Positions 28,149-37,169 of a stretch of DNA of 64,000 nucleotides are shown piece by piece. A program made the translations under genes and the position numbers. The stretch's first letter is position 1. Each line of letters begins with the position of its first letter. Source of the DNA: Carnobacterium pleistocenium FTR1. Its GTDB lineage: Bacteria > Bacillota > Bacilli > Lactobacillales > Carnobacteriaceae. The stretch lies in assembly GCF_000744285.1 (NCBI RefSeq), contig NZ_JQLQ01000002.1, positions 1,860,001-1,924,000 of the forward strand, given 5' to 3'. The notes beneath the pieces are model-generated. The model saw nothing but the letters and a program-made list of their open reading frames with translations, had not been told where the DNA came from and did not search any database.

Positions 28149-29078
28149 TCACCCACCTTTTTGTATTAAACCGGTCATTTTCAAACTCAGATTCCATATT
28201 TCTTCTTGTTTTTTCGAATCTAAAGCATGTTTTGCTGGTTTCTCTTCGATTGTTAGATTGAAAAACGTACCACTAACATTGCTTAATTCACTAGCTGAAG
28301 CTAAATAATAAATTGCCTCCCCAGATATTTCCGGATCTTTTAAAAAATGCCAAGTTACATGGTGTAAAAACCACCGGTATAATCTACCGTTGTTATTACC
28401 AATGTTAGTTTTCACTCCACCCGGGTGCATTGCATTGATTGTAACACCGGTACCTTTTAGATTTTCCGCTAACTGCCTAACAGTCAATAATTGTGCCGTC
28501 TTAGAAGCCCCGTAACTTCTCAAGCCAGTATAAATACGCTTTTCCCAATTTAAATCATTTGTTTTCAATCCGTTAAAGCGATGTCCTTCAGAATTAATTT
28601 GGATAATTCTTGATGGCGAAGATTCAATCAGTCTATTCAATAACAGATTAGTAATCAAAAAAGACGCCAAATGATTGATACAAAAAACCATTTCATAACC
28701 ATCTTTATTTAATATTTTTTTAGTTGAATGGATGCCAGCACTATTGATCAATACATCCACTCTTGGATATTTATCTAAGATTGCCTTAACAGCTTTTTCA
28801 ACTTGTTTCAAATCAGAAAAATCGGCAATAAAATAATCGACAAAAATAGAATATTTTTTTTCAAGCTCTTTTTTGACAGCCTTAGCTTTTTTTTCGTTCC
28901 TAACCAACATCACAATATCCGCTTTGCCGGCAGCTAATTTTTTTACAGCTTCATAACCTACACCGGAAGTTGCCCCAGATACGACACAAATTTTTCCATC
29001 CATCGATTCATCACTCTTTTTTTGAACAGTTCTACTATTTTTGATGAACAGCAATTGTTCTGGAAATTTATTTATCAC
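28149..29078 (-). CDS. Short-chain dehydrogenase/reductase
   Basis: A 309-residue classical SDR. GATSGVGYEA binds NADP, ARNEKK-like VRNEKKA follows, LINSAG and catalytic YGASK are present. An N-terminal extension of about 40 residues precedes the Rossmann fold. Start GTG 29078 follows AAGGAG (5 nt after the NTF2 gene stop). It resembles retinol/lipid-type SDRs; substrate unknown. It sits inside the five-gene cluster and leaves only 4 nt before the next gene. Confidence 0.75.
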   Translation of the reverse strand: MINKFPEQLLFIKNSRTVQKKSDESMDGKICVVSGATSGVGYEAVKKLAAGKADIVMLVRNEKKAKAVKKELEKKYSIFVDYFIADFSDLKQVEKAVKAILDKYPRVDVLINSAGIHSTKKILNKDGYEMVFCINHLASFLITNLLLNRLIESSPSRIIQINSEGHRFNGLKTNDLNWEKRIYTGLRSYGASKTAQLLTVRQLAENLKGTGVTINAMHPGGVKTNIGNNNGRLYRWFLHHVTWHFLKDPEISGEAIYYLASASELSNVSGTFFNLTIEEKPAKHALDSKKQEEIWNLSLKMTGLIQKGG

Positions 29079-29089
29079 TTTGCATCTCC

Positions 29090-29545
29090 TTATCCAAAAA
29101 ATGCTCTCATAAACCAACGATAAATTGATCTGATAATAGGAATCTCATCATAAATATCACCCCAAAGATCGTAATAATCTCTTTGTTCAATAATTAGACC
29201 CTTGCTATCAAAAATTAATCTTGTAGAACCATAAATCGGTTTCGCTGGAAAAAATCGGAAGGACATTGTCATCTTCCAGTCCATCATTACAACATTATCA
29301 TTTTTAATAATATGATAGATATCCATTTCTAAACTTTTGCAGCGTTTAGCCAAACGATTACACATTGCTTCAAACTTAACTTTACCTTCTATGCTCTGGA
29401 TTGAATCTTGAAAAATGATATGTTCATGATAAAACGGAAAAATATGTGACCAGTCTGGTTTTCCTTCTCCGCTATAGGTTTTTGACCACACCTCTTTAAT
29501 TTCTTCAATAGATACTAGTTTATTTTCTGATACGTCTGTTGTCAT
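29090..29545 (-). CDS. NTF2/SnoaL-like small protein
   Basis: A 151-residue protein with the NTF2-like (cone-shaped) fold pattern: helix with ELVSIEEIKEVWSKTYSG, strands WKMTMSFRFF and LIFDSKGLIIEQRDYYDLWGD. The ending (IYDEIPIIRSIYRWFMRAFFG) is hydrophobic. NTF2-like proteins may bind or isomerise hydrophobic substrates. First gene of the cluster; GGGGTG lies upstream. Similar NTF2-SDR-FAD gene groups occur in photooxidative-stress loci of proteobacteria, from memory. Confidence 0.7.
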   Translation of the reverse strand: MTTDVSENKLVSIEEIKEVWSKTYSGEGKPDWSHIFPFYHEHIIFQDSIQSIEGKVKFEAMCNRLAKRCKSLEMDIYHIIKNDNVVMMDWKMTMSFRFFPAKPIYGSTRLIFDSKGLIIEQRDYYDLWGDIYDEIPIIRSIYRWFMRAFFG

Positions 29546-30016
29546 AAAGACACCCCATCTTTGTTTCTTGTTAATACCATTGTACCAAACTATTATAGAA
29601 ATCGTTCACAATACGAATAGCTGCTTTATAAAACTTTAAGTAAAAAAACACTACACAGTAAATAAATCAAAAATTCACTATCGTTAGCTGAATTTACTTT
29701 TGTAAAACACTTTAGAAATAAGTAATGATAGTATCCATTTGTTATTTAATCCAAGATGAGCTCTTTCTAGACTGAAGAATCCCTTAACACTAAAAATAAT
29801 GGAAAGCTGTCCCTTGTAAAATTTTTATTACTATTTAACCAATTTCATCATTGCTATACTGCACTTCACGTATAACGAGCTGAACATTTAAAAATTCATA
29901 AAAAAAGAACCAATGCTTTAACCGTCTAAATAAGCTGACGGAAGCATTGGTTCAAGATTATGATAGTTTTTTAGAATAAATATTAAAAGCTTATTGTCGT
30001 TAATTTGTATAAGATT
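29546..30016. other. 471-bp intergenic region between the SDR cluster and sulP
   Basis: Contains the sulP terminator (29900-29953) and a candidate extended -10 TGGTACAAT (minus, about 29579-29587) upstream of the NTF2 gene. No coding region recognised. Confidence 0.5.
29900..29953 (-). terminator. Terminator of tetR-sulP
   Basis: Stem GAACCAATGCTT (with nested CCGTC/GACGG) and seven T on the minus strand, 64 bp after the sulP stop. Confidence 0.9.
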
Positions 30017-31720
30017 TTATAAATCAGATTTGCGATCTGCTTTCACCATTTCGCTTGCTACCTTGATTGCATCTTTAGTTGCATCAAAGAAACGATCTTC
30101 TCCAATTTTTTCAACAAACCCACTTTTTCCTAAAACATTCATGGGTTGAGTATTCGTTTCAGAATATAAAATTAGTATGTTTTGCGCTTTACATCTTTTC
30201 TCTAACTGTTTTACGGCATTCAAAGCTGTTGCATCCATACTATTAACATTCTTCATTCTTAATATCATTACCTCTGTTGTACTCTTCATCTCATTAAGCA
30301 TGTCTAGGAATGTATTAACGACCCCATAAAATAGCGGACCATTCACTTCATAGATTGCAATTTTGCTATCTAAATGTTCTCTTAATGATTCATCCAAAAC
30401 ATCAGATTCGTCTTCTTCTTCATCTGTAAAAATTCCAAGCTCGTGGCTTACGTTCTCTATCAGTTTATTTTCTGACATCCTTTTTACAAATAAGAACATT
30501 GCTATGACCATTCCAACTTCTATTGCGACAACTAAGTCGAATAACAAAGTTAACACAAAAGTAACTAGCAACACAGCTACATCGCTTTTAGTTGAATAAA
30601 AAATCCCTTTAAACGATCTCCACTCGCTCATGTTATATGCAACAATAACTAAAATTGCTGCTAATGTAGCCATTGGAATTAGTTTCGCTAGTGGCATGAA
30701 AACTAACATGATCAATAACAAGGTTAAAGCATGAACTATTCCAGCTACCGGTGTTCGTCCACCATTTTTCACATTTGCAGCAGTCCGTGCTATTGCTCCT
30801 GTTGCTGGAATACCACCAAATAGCGCTGATGAAATATTAGCTACACCAAGTGCAACAAGTTCCATATTTGAATTATGTTTTTTCCCAATCATTCCATCAG
30901 ATACAACTGCAGATAACAATGATTCAATACTTGCTAAGAATGCAATTGTCAATGCGGGTCTAATCAGTTCTTTAATAATTGGTAACGATATATCGATTGC
31001 TGAAAAGTCAATCAACTGAATAGAATTGGATATATTTCCAAATCTACTTCCAATAGTTTCAACAGGAATATTAAATACTTTAACAAAGAAAGTAACTAAT
31101 ACTAATGCTATTAATGATCCAGGAATTTTTTTATTGATTTTCGGCCAAAATATGATAATTAAAAGTGAAATTAATCCAACTAAAGTTGTTGATAAATCTA
31201 TTGTATTAAAATTTTGAATATAAACTTCCCATTTTTCTATAAATTCAGAGGGAACTTCATCAATCTGAAGTCCAAAAAAATCTTGAATTTGAGTTGATAA
31301 TAATACAATTGCAATTCCACTTGTAAACCCAGTCGTCGTTGGATAAGGTATGTACTTGATTACACTACCCAACTTAACTACGCCCATAATAATCATGAAT
31401 ATACCAGCTAGAATTGTCGCAATTAGCAAACCATCTAAACCATACTGCGCAATAATTCCATATACAATAACGACAAACGCCCCAGTTGGTCCGCCAATCT
31501 GAACTCGACTTCCTCCTAAGAAGGAAATTAAAAACCCACCAATAATAGCTGTTATAAGACCTTTTTCAGGTGCGACTCCTGAAGCAATTGCTAGTGCAAC
31601 TGATAAAGGTAATGCTATAATCGCAACAATAATACCAGCAATTATATCATCTTTTAATTGATTTTTAGGTAATTCTTTCTTTCTGTTTTTTATGATTGAA
31701 AAAAATTTTGGCTTTAGCAT
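30017..31720 (-). CDS. SulP family anion transporter with STAS domain
   Basis: A 567-residue permease with about 12 membrane helices (first ones DDIIAGIIVAIIALPLSVALAIASG and FLGGSRVQIGGPTGAF, a conserved SulP motif) and a C-terminal STAS domain from about residue 445, with YEVNGPLFYGVVNTF and MKNVNSMDATALNAV. SulP proteins move sulfate, bicarbonate or other anions; the substrate cannot be named from this. It follows the TetR gene by one base (TGAC ATG), strongly coupled, so the regulator probably controls it. Confidence 0.9.
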   Translation of the reverse strand: MLKPKFFSIIKNRKKELPKNQLKDDIIAGIIVAIIALPLSVALAIASGVAPEKGLITAIIGGFLISFLGGSRVQIGGPTGAFVVIVYGIIAQYGLDGLLIATILAGIFMIIMGVVKLGSVIKYIPYPTTTGFTSGIAIVLLSTQIQDFFGLQIDEVPSEFIEKWEVYIQNFNTIDLSTTLVGLISLLIIIFWPKINKKIPGSLIALVLVTFFVKVFNIPVETIGSRFGNISNSIQLIDFSAIDISLPIIKELIRPALTIAFLASIESLLSAVVSDGMIGKKHNSNMELVALGVANISSALFGGIPATGAIARTAANVKNGGRTPVAGIVHALTLLLIMLVFMPLAKLIPMATLAAILVIVAYNMSEWRSFKGIFYSTKSDVAVLLVTFVLTLLFDLVVAIEVGMVIAMFLFVKRMSENKLIENVSHELGIFTDEEEDESDVLDESLREHLDSKIAIYEVNGPLFYGVVNTFLDMLNEMKSTTEVMILRMKNVNSMDATALNAVKQLEKRCKAQNILILYSETNTQPMNVLGKSGFVEKIGEDRFFDATKDAIKVASEMVKADRKSDL

Positions 31721-31721
31721 G

Positions 31722-32282
31722 TCATTCTTCCTTCTTTAACATATTTTCTAATATTTTCCACTCTTGTTCATAACCGCTTTCTATGTTTAGTTTTGAATAA
31801 ATAATCTCACTCGATAATAATCCGTGAATAACAGACAAAAACATAACCGTCAACAAATCATTATCTTCTTCTTTATTATTATTCGAAAGCGAACTACTAC
31901 TTATAAGCTCTTTTACTTTTTTATAGCGTTGCCCCGACAAATCTATTATTTTTTGACTTATTTCACTATCCATCGTATCAGGTGGAAACAAAAGCAATCT
32001 TTTCCAAAACAAAAGTTTTTTACGCGAACTGTTGTAATAGTTTAGAATTCCTAAAAAAAATTCTTTTAGATTCTTTGATTGAGATTCAACGACGGTAAAG
32101 TATTCATCAATCTCTTTATTAAATAATTGATATAACAACTCTTCTTTACTTGGAAAATGTGCATAAATAGAAGCCTTTTTTATCCCTACGATATTAGCAA
32201 CTTCATTCAAAGAAAACTCCATACCTTTTTCAGCAAATAGTCCGAATGTTGCATCTATAATTTTTTGTTTTGTTTCCAGAAT
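31722..32282 (-). CDS. TetR-family regulator, non-ATG start
   Basis: A TetR-type regulator, about 186 residues if started at ATT 32282. An ATG-only reading starts at 32222 and would cut off the first helix of the HTH. The frame upstream encodes ETKQKIIDATFGLFAEKG followed by MEFSLNEVANIVGIKKASIYAHFPSKEELL, a complete TetR HTH. No ATG, GTG or TTG lies in frame downstream of the stop TAG at 32298-32300. AAGGAG ends 7 nt before ATT and 10 nt before CTG (32279), so ATT or CTG is the start. Coupled to sulP. Confidence 0.8.
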   Translation of the reverse strand: MLETKQKIIDATFGLFAEKGMEFSLNEVANIVGIKKASIYAHFPSKEELLYQLFNKEIDEYFTVVESQSKNLKEFFLGILNYYNSSRKKLLFWKRLLLFPPDTMDSEISQKIIDLSGQRYKKVKELISSSSLSNNNKEEDNDLLTVMFLSVIHGLLSSEIIYSKLNIESGYEQEWKILENMLKKEE

Positions 32283-32296
32283 GATCTCACTCCTTC

Positions 32297-32316
32297 CCTA
32301 CCTTCCGTTTGGTAGG
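32297..32316. promoter_or_regulatory. Palindromic operator, probable TetR site
   Basis: CCTACC-8-GGTAGG inverted repeat (CCTACC 32297-32302, GGTAGG 32311-32316), placed at about +1 to +20 of the promoter at 32325-32353. Typical for autorepression by a TetR regulator. Confidence 0.65.
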
Positions 32317-32324
32317 CAATTAAT

Positions 32325-32353
32325 ATTTTACATAGATTTAAGAGAAATGTCAA
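32325..32353 (-). promoter_or_regulatory. Promoter of tetR-sulP
   Basis: Minus strand TTGACA (32353-32348), 17-bp spacer, TAAAAT (32330-32325). Confidence 0.85.
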
Positions 32354-32741
32354 ATGAATTATATATATATTAGAGAGAGAGTATACATATGACATTAAAA
32401 AAATTTAGACTTCATACTTATTTATCACTTAATTAAAAACAGTCTGTGCCCCGTCACGCCAAACTATTTCTTCATTATAATAACTAATAGTACCTACAAA
32501 TAGATAAGGTTCAAAACAGAGAGGGCACTCTAAGATGAGATTAATCATCATGGAGTGCCTTTGTTTGGTTTCTCAAACACTTTATTATATTGAAATATTA
32601 AAGGTATAATCAAAGCAAAACCTATATTTAAACGATGATTTGTTGCAATCCAACTCAGTCTTCATTTATGCACTGATTTCTTTCATATCGTATTCAAAAA
32701 GAGGTCGAACATCCTATTTTTTCAATAGTTTCGGCAATAGA
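32354..32741. other. Noncoding stretch with one isolated hairpin
   Basis: Near 32523-32564 the plus strand can form GGCACTC..GAGTGCC with a following T-rich segment, but no plus gene precedes it. Nothing else recognised. Confidence 0.4.
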
Positions 32742-33170
32742 TTATAAGTAAAATAATGTAGCGATTATAGAAATTACAATAGAGTAGTAATGATACCATT
32801 GCGTCTTCATTTTATGTAGCAAAAATACACTTATTGCAGCAACTGCAAACATGATCAAACCGACTATAATCGGTTTTTCAAATAACTGTACTCCAATCCC
32901 AATCACAAAGGTAGCAAGTGAACTAGTAAGCACACTAGCTTTAAGCCAGTCGAGTGTCTTGGTACGATATATTATCAAACATAGAAGCAGCCATATGATC
33001 CCATATCCAACTCTCAAGAATGAAACAAAGTTATATGGGCTCTCTTGACTTGCCATATTTTCAAAAACCATAAAAATAAGAAAATACAAGATAAAAGTTG
33101 CTGCCAATGTAATAAAACTACCTATTGTAACAAGTATTCCTTTCTTGAGTACATCATAATTTTTATTCAT
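32742..33170 (-). CDS. Small membrane protein, unknown
   Basis: A 142-residue protein with four predicted helices (about 9-32, 50-66, 79-95 and 100-118) and a short C-terminal hydrophobic end. It starts at ATG 33170 with GGAG upstream. I do not recognise a family. It is in the accessory segment, 42 bp downstream of another small membrane protein, so both may be cotranscribed. Confidence 0.55.
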   Translation of the reverse strand: MNKNYDVLKKGILVTIGSFITLAATFILYFLIFMVFENMASQESPYNFVSFLRVGYGIIWLLLCLIIYRTKTLDWLKASVLTSSLATFVIGIGVQLFEKPIIVGLIMFAVAAISVFLLHKMKTQWYHYYSIVISIIATLFYL

Positions 33171-33212
33171 ATATCAGTCGCCTACTCTCCTCATACTTAA
33201 CTTTCATTAAAG

Positions 33213-33584
33213 CTAAAAAGTCTTTCTATTTTCTTTTCGACTGAGCCATCCTTCTAATAATACACCATATAAAATCCCAGCCACAAAACTGATGGAATCT
33301 TGAAATTCTGTCGAACTGTAGAATGCAAAGGAAATTAAAAGGCCTAACAGACCTCCACGAAGTAATGCTTTACTTCTAACCGTCTTCCCCCATGGAGCTC
33401 CAACGACCAGACCAATAATAATTCGGTTATACCATAGTGAAAATACAAAAGCAGGAGAAGCTGAAAAACCAGATCGTAAATATGCTCCTATGACGCAAAC
33501 AATCCCTAATAAAGCTCCACCAATAAGAGCTACTCTCATTCTCTCTTTCATCTTTTTACTCTTTTTAGACCGTTTAAGGTCCAT
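33213..33584 (-). CDS. Small basic membrane protein, unknown
   Basis: A 123-residue protein: basic start (MDLKRSKKSKKMKERMRVA), then about four helices with AFVFSLWYNRIIIGLVVGAPWG in the middle. A second ATG at residue 12 is possible. The start has only a weak ribosome site, so the exact N-terminus is uncertain. Function unknown. Confidence 0.55.
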   Translation of the reverse strand: MDLKRSKKSKKMKERMRVALIGGALLGIVCVIGAYLRSGFSASPAFVFSLWYNRIIIGLVVGAPWGKTVRSKALLRGGLLGLLISFAFYSSTEFQDSISFVAGILYGVLLEGWLSRKENRKTF

Positions 33585-33735
33585 TACTTTTTACTTTATA
33601 AGCTCTTTCTCTTTAATTTTTATCCGCCGTTCTATCGTAATATACTCATAGCTCAATTTCACCTTGACTGTACTGCTAAATTCATAGCTACAGTAGGATC
33701 TTATATAAATTTACATTTATTTTAAACTAAACAAC

Positions 33736-34245
33736 TCAGTACATGGATTGATTGCTAGTCAAAAACTGGGTTTCAATTTCTTGTATAAAATTTATTACAC
33801 CAGTATCAATTTGTTTTGTTAATTCAGGTAAATTGTCAAAATTAGGATCATTGACCAATGTGGCTTCAATAATAGATGACATCCCTTTTTCATCAGCGGT
33901 TAAGATATAGTTTTTCAATTGATAGTTGCTGAATTTATTATGGTAGCCCGACATAATATTTCTATTTTTTCCAGAAAGCCAAACATCAAATCTCATTTTA
34001 TCATGTTTAAAAACAACTATATATTTCAAATCTTTTTGCTTTGTCAACTTAGAGGTAAGGGTGAAGAAGGTCAAGTCCATGTACCCTTGATAAAAATTTG
34101 CTGAAACGTCATACTCTGGATATTTTTCTTTAAAGTGTTTACGCAATAATTTAATTTATTGTATTAAACCTTTATATGCTTCTTGTACATTAGTTCCTTT
34201 CAAAATTTCTCCATATTCCGATAGACTTTTATTAAGAGATTCCAT
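33736..34245 (-). pseudogene. DUF7000-like gene broken by one in-frame TAA
   Basis: From ATG 34245, behind AAAGGAGG, the frame encodes MESLNKSLSEYGEILKGTNV.. up to ..YKGLIQ, then TAA at 34158-34156, then resumes in the same frame as IKLLRKHFKEKYPEYDV.. to the stop at 33736. From memory the DUF7000 family has an unbroken YQGLMK...RTHFKNKYPEY run here, so a single nonsense change seems to split it. The downstream part alone (136 codons) starts with TTG without a clear ribosome site. Confidence 0.7.
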
Positions 34246-34852
34246 ATCTAAATATACCTCCTTTTAACCCTCGAATATGCTATTTCATTACTGTCATATT
34301 TATTAATCAAACCTATAAATACAATGCTTTAGCTTCACTCAAGATTACTAAACTATTTACTTAACTCCTTATACTGCAATCATAAGTCACCATTAGAATT
34401 ATTGCAAAATATACTGATTAATTTTAAATAACGTCATCAAATAATATAATTGTCTCTCTAACACATCACTCTACCATATAAAGATTGTAGTGATTTGAGT
34501 CATCTCAAAAAAACATTTTTTTGAAGCAGCTTGACTCATTAGAAAACTTAAGTGCCTATTATAAAGTGACGAACAAATTTGAAAGGTTACCCACATGAAT
34601 CTTTTTAACCTAAAAAAAGAAGAGCATCCTTCCAAAAGGAAGGATGCTCTTACACAATGCAGCTATGCTTGCCAAAAATTGAAAATCAAGTTGATCACAA
34701 CAATTATCTCGTAGGCAAAAGAAAAAATTTAAATGGTATTTGCAAAAATAACGAAATAAATCCCAGCTCAAAAATAATCTCATTGCATACTATCTTCTAG
34801 GATTGATCATAATCTCATAGTTCATTTACTAGCTATTTATCATTAATATCAC
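34246..34852. other. 607-bp noncoding region between the pseudogene and thrS
   Basis: Contains the thrS terminator at 34612-34652. A short stem (ATCACT..AGTGAT, about 34464-34493) is visible but has no clear role. No coding region seen. Confidence 0.5.
34612..34652 (-). terminator. Terminator of thrS
   Basis: Perfect stem AAGAGCATCCTTCC / GGAAGGATGCTCTT, 4-nt loop and poly-T on the minus strand, about 200 bp after the thrS stop. Confidence 0.9.
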
Positions 34853-36790
34853 TTATTTACTGAAGTTTTTGATTTCTGCTGAAATTTTTTCTAAATAATC
34901 AGTTAGCGCAATCGTTTCAGTAGTCTTTTCGCCATACTTACGTACCGCAACTGTGTTATCTTGAACTTCGCTGTCTCCAACAACTATTTGATAAGGTATT
35001 TTCTGTGTTTGAGAGGCACGTATTTTATACCCCATTTTTTCATTCCGTTCGTCAACTTCCACACGCATACCTATGCTATCCATTTGTTTTTTAATTTCAT
35101 AGGCATAATCTGTATGCATATCTAAATTGACAGGAATAATCGTAGCTTGTACTGGGGATAACCAAGTAGGAAAAGCCCCTTTGTATTCTTCAATCAAGTA
35201 AGCTACAAAGCGTTCCATAGTCGAAATGATGCCACGATGAATAACAACTGGACGGTGAGAATTTTCACCATCTTCTCCTACATATGTCAGGTCAAATCGT
35301 TCTGGAAGCAAGAAGTCTAGTTGGATCGTTGAAAGAGTTTCTTCAATTCCAATAGCTGTTTTTACTAAGACATCAAGTTTAGGACCATAAAAAGCCGCTT
35401 CTCCTTCTGCTTCAAAGTAGTCTAATTTCATATCATCCATTGCTGCTTTTAGCATTGTTTGAGCTTTTTCCCACATGTCATCATCATCAAAATATTTTTC
35501 TGTATTATTAGGATCGCGGTAGCTTAGACGGAAACGATAATCATTGATATTAAAGTCTTCATATACAGCTAACATTAATTCTAATGTCCGTTTAAATTCA
35601 TCTTCAATTTGATCTGGACGTACAAATGTATGACCATCATTAAGTGTCATTTCACGAACACGTTGCAATCCAGATAAAGCTCCACTCTTTTCATAGCGGT
35701 GCATTTGACCTAGTTCAGCAATTCGAATCGGCAATTCACGGTAGCTATGCACATCGTTTTTGTACACCATCATGTGATGAGGACAGTTCATCGGACGCAA
35801 AACAAGCATTTCACCATCACCCATATCCATAGGTGGGAACATGTCTTCTTGATAGTGATCCCAGTGACCCGATGTTTTATATAAATTTACATCCGCCATA
35901 ATGGGTGTGTAGACATGCTGATAGCCCAGACTGATTTCACGGTCGATAATGTATCTTTCGATCGTACGGCGAATCGTAGCTCCTTTTGGCAACCAGAAGG
36001 GCAAACCTGAACCTACTTCTGGAGAAATCATAAATAAGTCTAATTCTTTTCCTAATTTACGGTGATCACGTAATTTAGCTTCTTCACGCATTTGGATAAA
36101 CTCTTTTAAATCTTTTTTATCGAAAAAGGCCGTTCCATAAACACGTTGCATCATTTTATTATTCGAATTCCCTCTCCAGTAAGCACCAGCAAGAGATAAT
36201 AATTTGAATACTTGAATGCGACCTGTTGAAGGAACATGGACTCCACGACATAAATCTACAAAATCTCCTTGATCATAAACCGTAATGGTTTCTGATTTTG
36301 GAAGGTCAGTAATCAATTCGACTTTATAAGGATCATCTTTAAAAATTTCTAAAGCTTCTTCTCTAGAAACTTCTTTGCGGACAATTGGATTGTTCTCTTT
36401 TACAATTGACATCATCTCAGCTTCAATTTTTGGAATATCCTCTTCAGTAATCGGTGTTTCAGTATCTGTGTCATAGTAGAATCCAGTTGAAATTCCAGGA
36501 CCTACACCAAATTTTATATCTGGGTATAAACGACGTAAGGCATTTGCCATTAAATGAGCTGATGAATGACGAATGATCTGTAAGGCATCTTCATGCTCCG
36601 GTGTAACGATTTCAATTTTTCCATCTACCTCTAGCGGGCGTACTAAATCGACTAATTCCCCGTTAAATTTACCAGCTAATGCTTTTTTAGCTAATCCTTT
36701 GCTGATGCTTTCAGCAATATCTTTTGTAGACGAACCAGCAGGAAAAGCTTTTACTACTCCATCTGGAAAAGTAATCTTAATTTCTGACAC
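34853..36790 (-). CDS. thrS: Threonyl-tRNA synthetase
   Basis: A 645-residue class II synthetase. TGS domain (about 1-65), editing domain (HHxxxH-type [11 protein letters not shown]), catalytic core with [13 protein letters not shown] and the motif 3 region, and a C-terminal anticodon domain. The start is GTG 36790 after GGAGGAAT; the ATG five codons earlier lies inside that site. Its expression is likely set by a T-box leader directly upstream. Confidence 0.96.
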   Translation of the reverse strand: MSEIKITFPDGVVKAFPAGSSTKDIAESISKGLAKKALAGKFNGELVDLVRPLEVDGKIEIVTPEHEDALQIIRHSSAHLMANALRRLYPDIKFGVGPGISTGFYYDTDTETPITEEDIPKIEAEMMSIVKENNPIVRKEVSREEALEIFKDDPYKVELITDLPKSETITVYDQGDFVDLCRGVHVPSTGRIQVFKLLSLAGAYWRGNSNNKMMQRVYGTAFFDKKDLKEFIQMREEAKLRDHRKLGKELDLFMISPEVGSGLPFWLPKGATIRRTIERYIIDREISLGYQHVYTPIMADVNLYKTSGHWDHYQEDMFPPMDMGDGEMLVLRPMNCPHHMMVYKNDVHSYRELPIRIAELGQMHRYEKSGALSGLQRVREMTLNDGHTFVRPDQIEDEFKRTLELMLAVYEDFNINDYRFRLSYRDPNNTEKYFDDDDMWEKAQTMLKAAMDDMKLDYFEAEGEAAFYGPKLDVLVKTAIGIEETLSTIQLDFLLPERFDLTYVGEDGENSHRPVVIHRGIISTMERFVAYLIEEYKGAFPTWLSPVQATIIPVNLDMHTDYAYEIKKQMDSIGMRVEVDERNEKMGYKIRASQTQKIPYQIVVGDSEVQDNTVAVRKYGEKTTETIALTDYLEKISAEIKNFSK

Positions 36791-37108
36791 AATACATTCC
36801 TCCATAATCTAATTTAAAATACAATCCTTATTCAGCAAAAAAAAAAAATCCCATCTATAGTATATTAAATACTATAAACGGGACGTTCATTACGTGGTTC
36901 CACCCAGATTCAGAATTTAGCAAACACACTAAACTCACTCTAAGCTGTTAACGCTAGCTAAACGACCAACTGCTAATATGAAAAAGGTTCACAGCGGCAC
37001 TCGAAAGGGGTCAAAACAAGAACGAAATTAGAAAACTCTCAGCAAATGTTTTCTTCTCTAAAAAATCGCAACCGAGTTTAGGTGTCTTTCTCAATGATTT
37101 CTTTTATA
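36791..37108 (-). promoter_or_regulatory. T-box leader of thrS
   Basis: The T-box core GGGTGGAACCACGT lies at 36905-36892 (minus). It is followed by a strong terminator stem TCCCGTTTATAGTA / TACTATAGATGGGA (36883-36849) and a T run. Stem I and GAGA-type bends precede it. The competing antiterminator would form when uncharged tRNA-Thr binds. I could not place the specifier codon. Confidence 0.92.
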
Positions 37109-37114
37109 CTTATT

Positions 37115-37143
37115 ATTAAAGCACTTTTTAATTCTAATTTCAA
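37115..37143 (-). promoter_or_regulatory. Promoter of thrS
   Basis: TTGAAA (37143-37138), 17-bp spacer, TTTAAT (37120-37115) on the minus strand, upstream of the T-box leader. Confidence 0.65.
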
Positions 37144-37169
37144 GGGGAGAATGTATATTATTTTGTTTT

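Noticed and set aside
32523-32564. GGCACTC/GAGTGCC hairpin as a transcription terminator.
   Set aside because: On the plus strand no gene precedes it and on the minus strand the tail is not U-rich.
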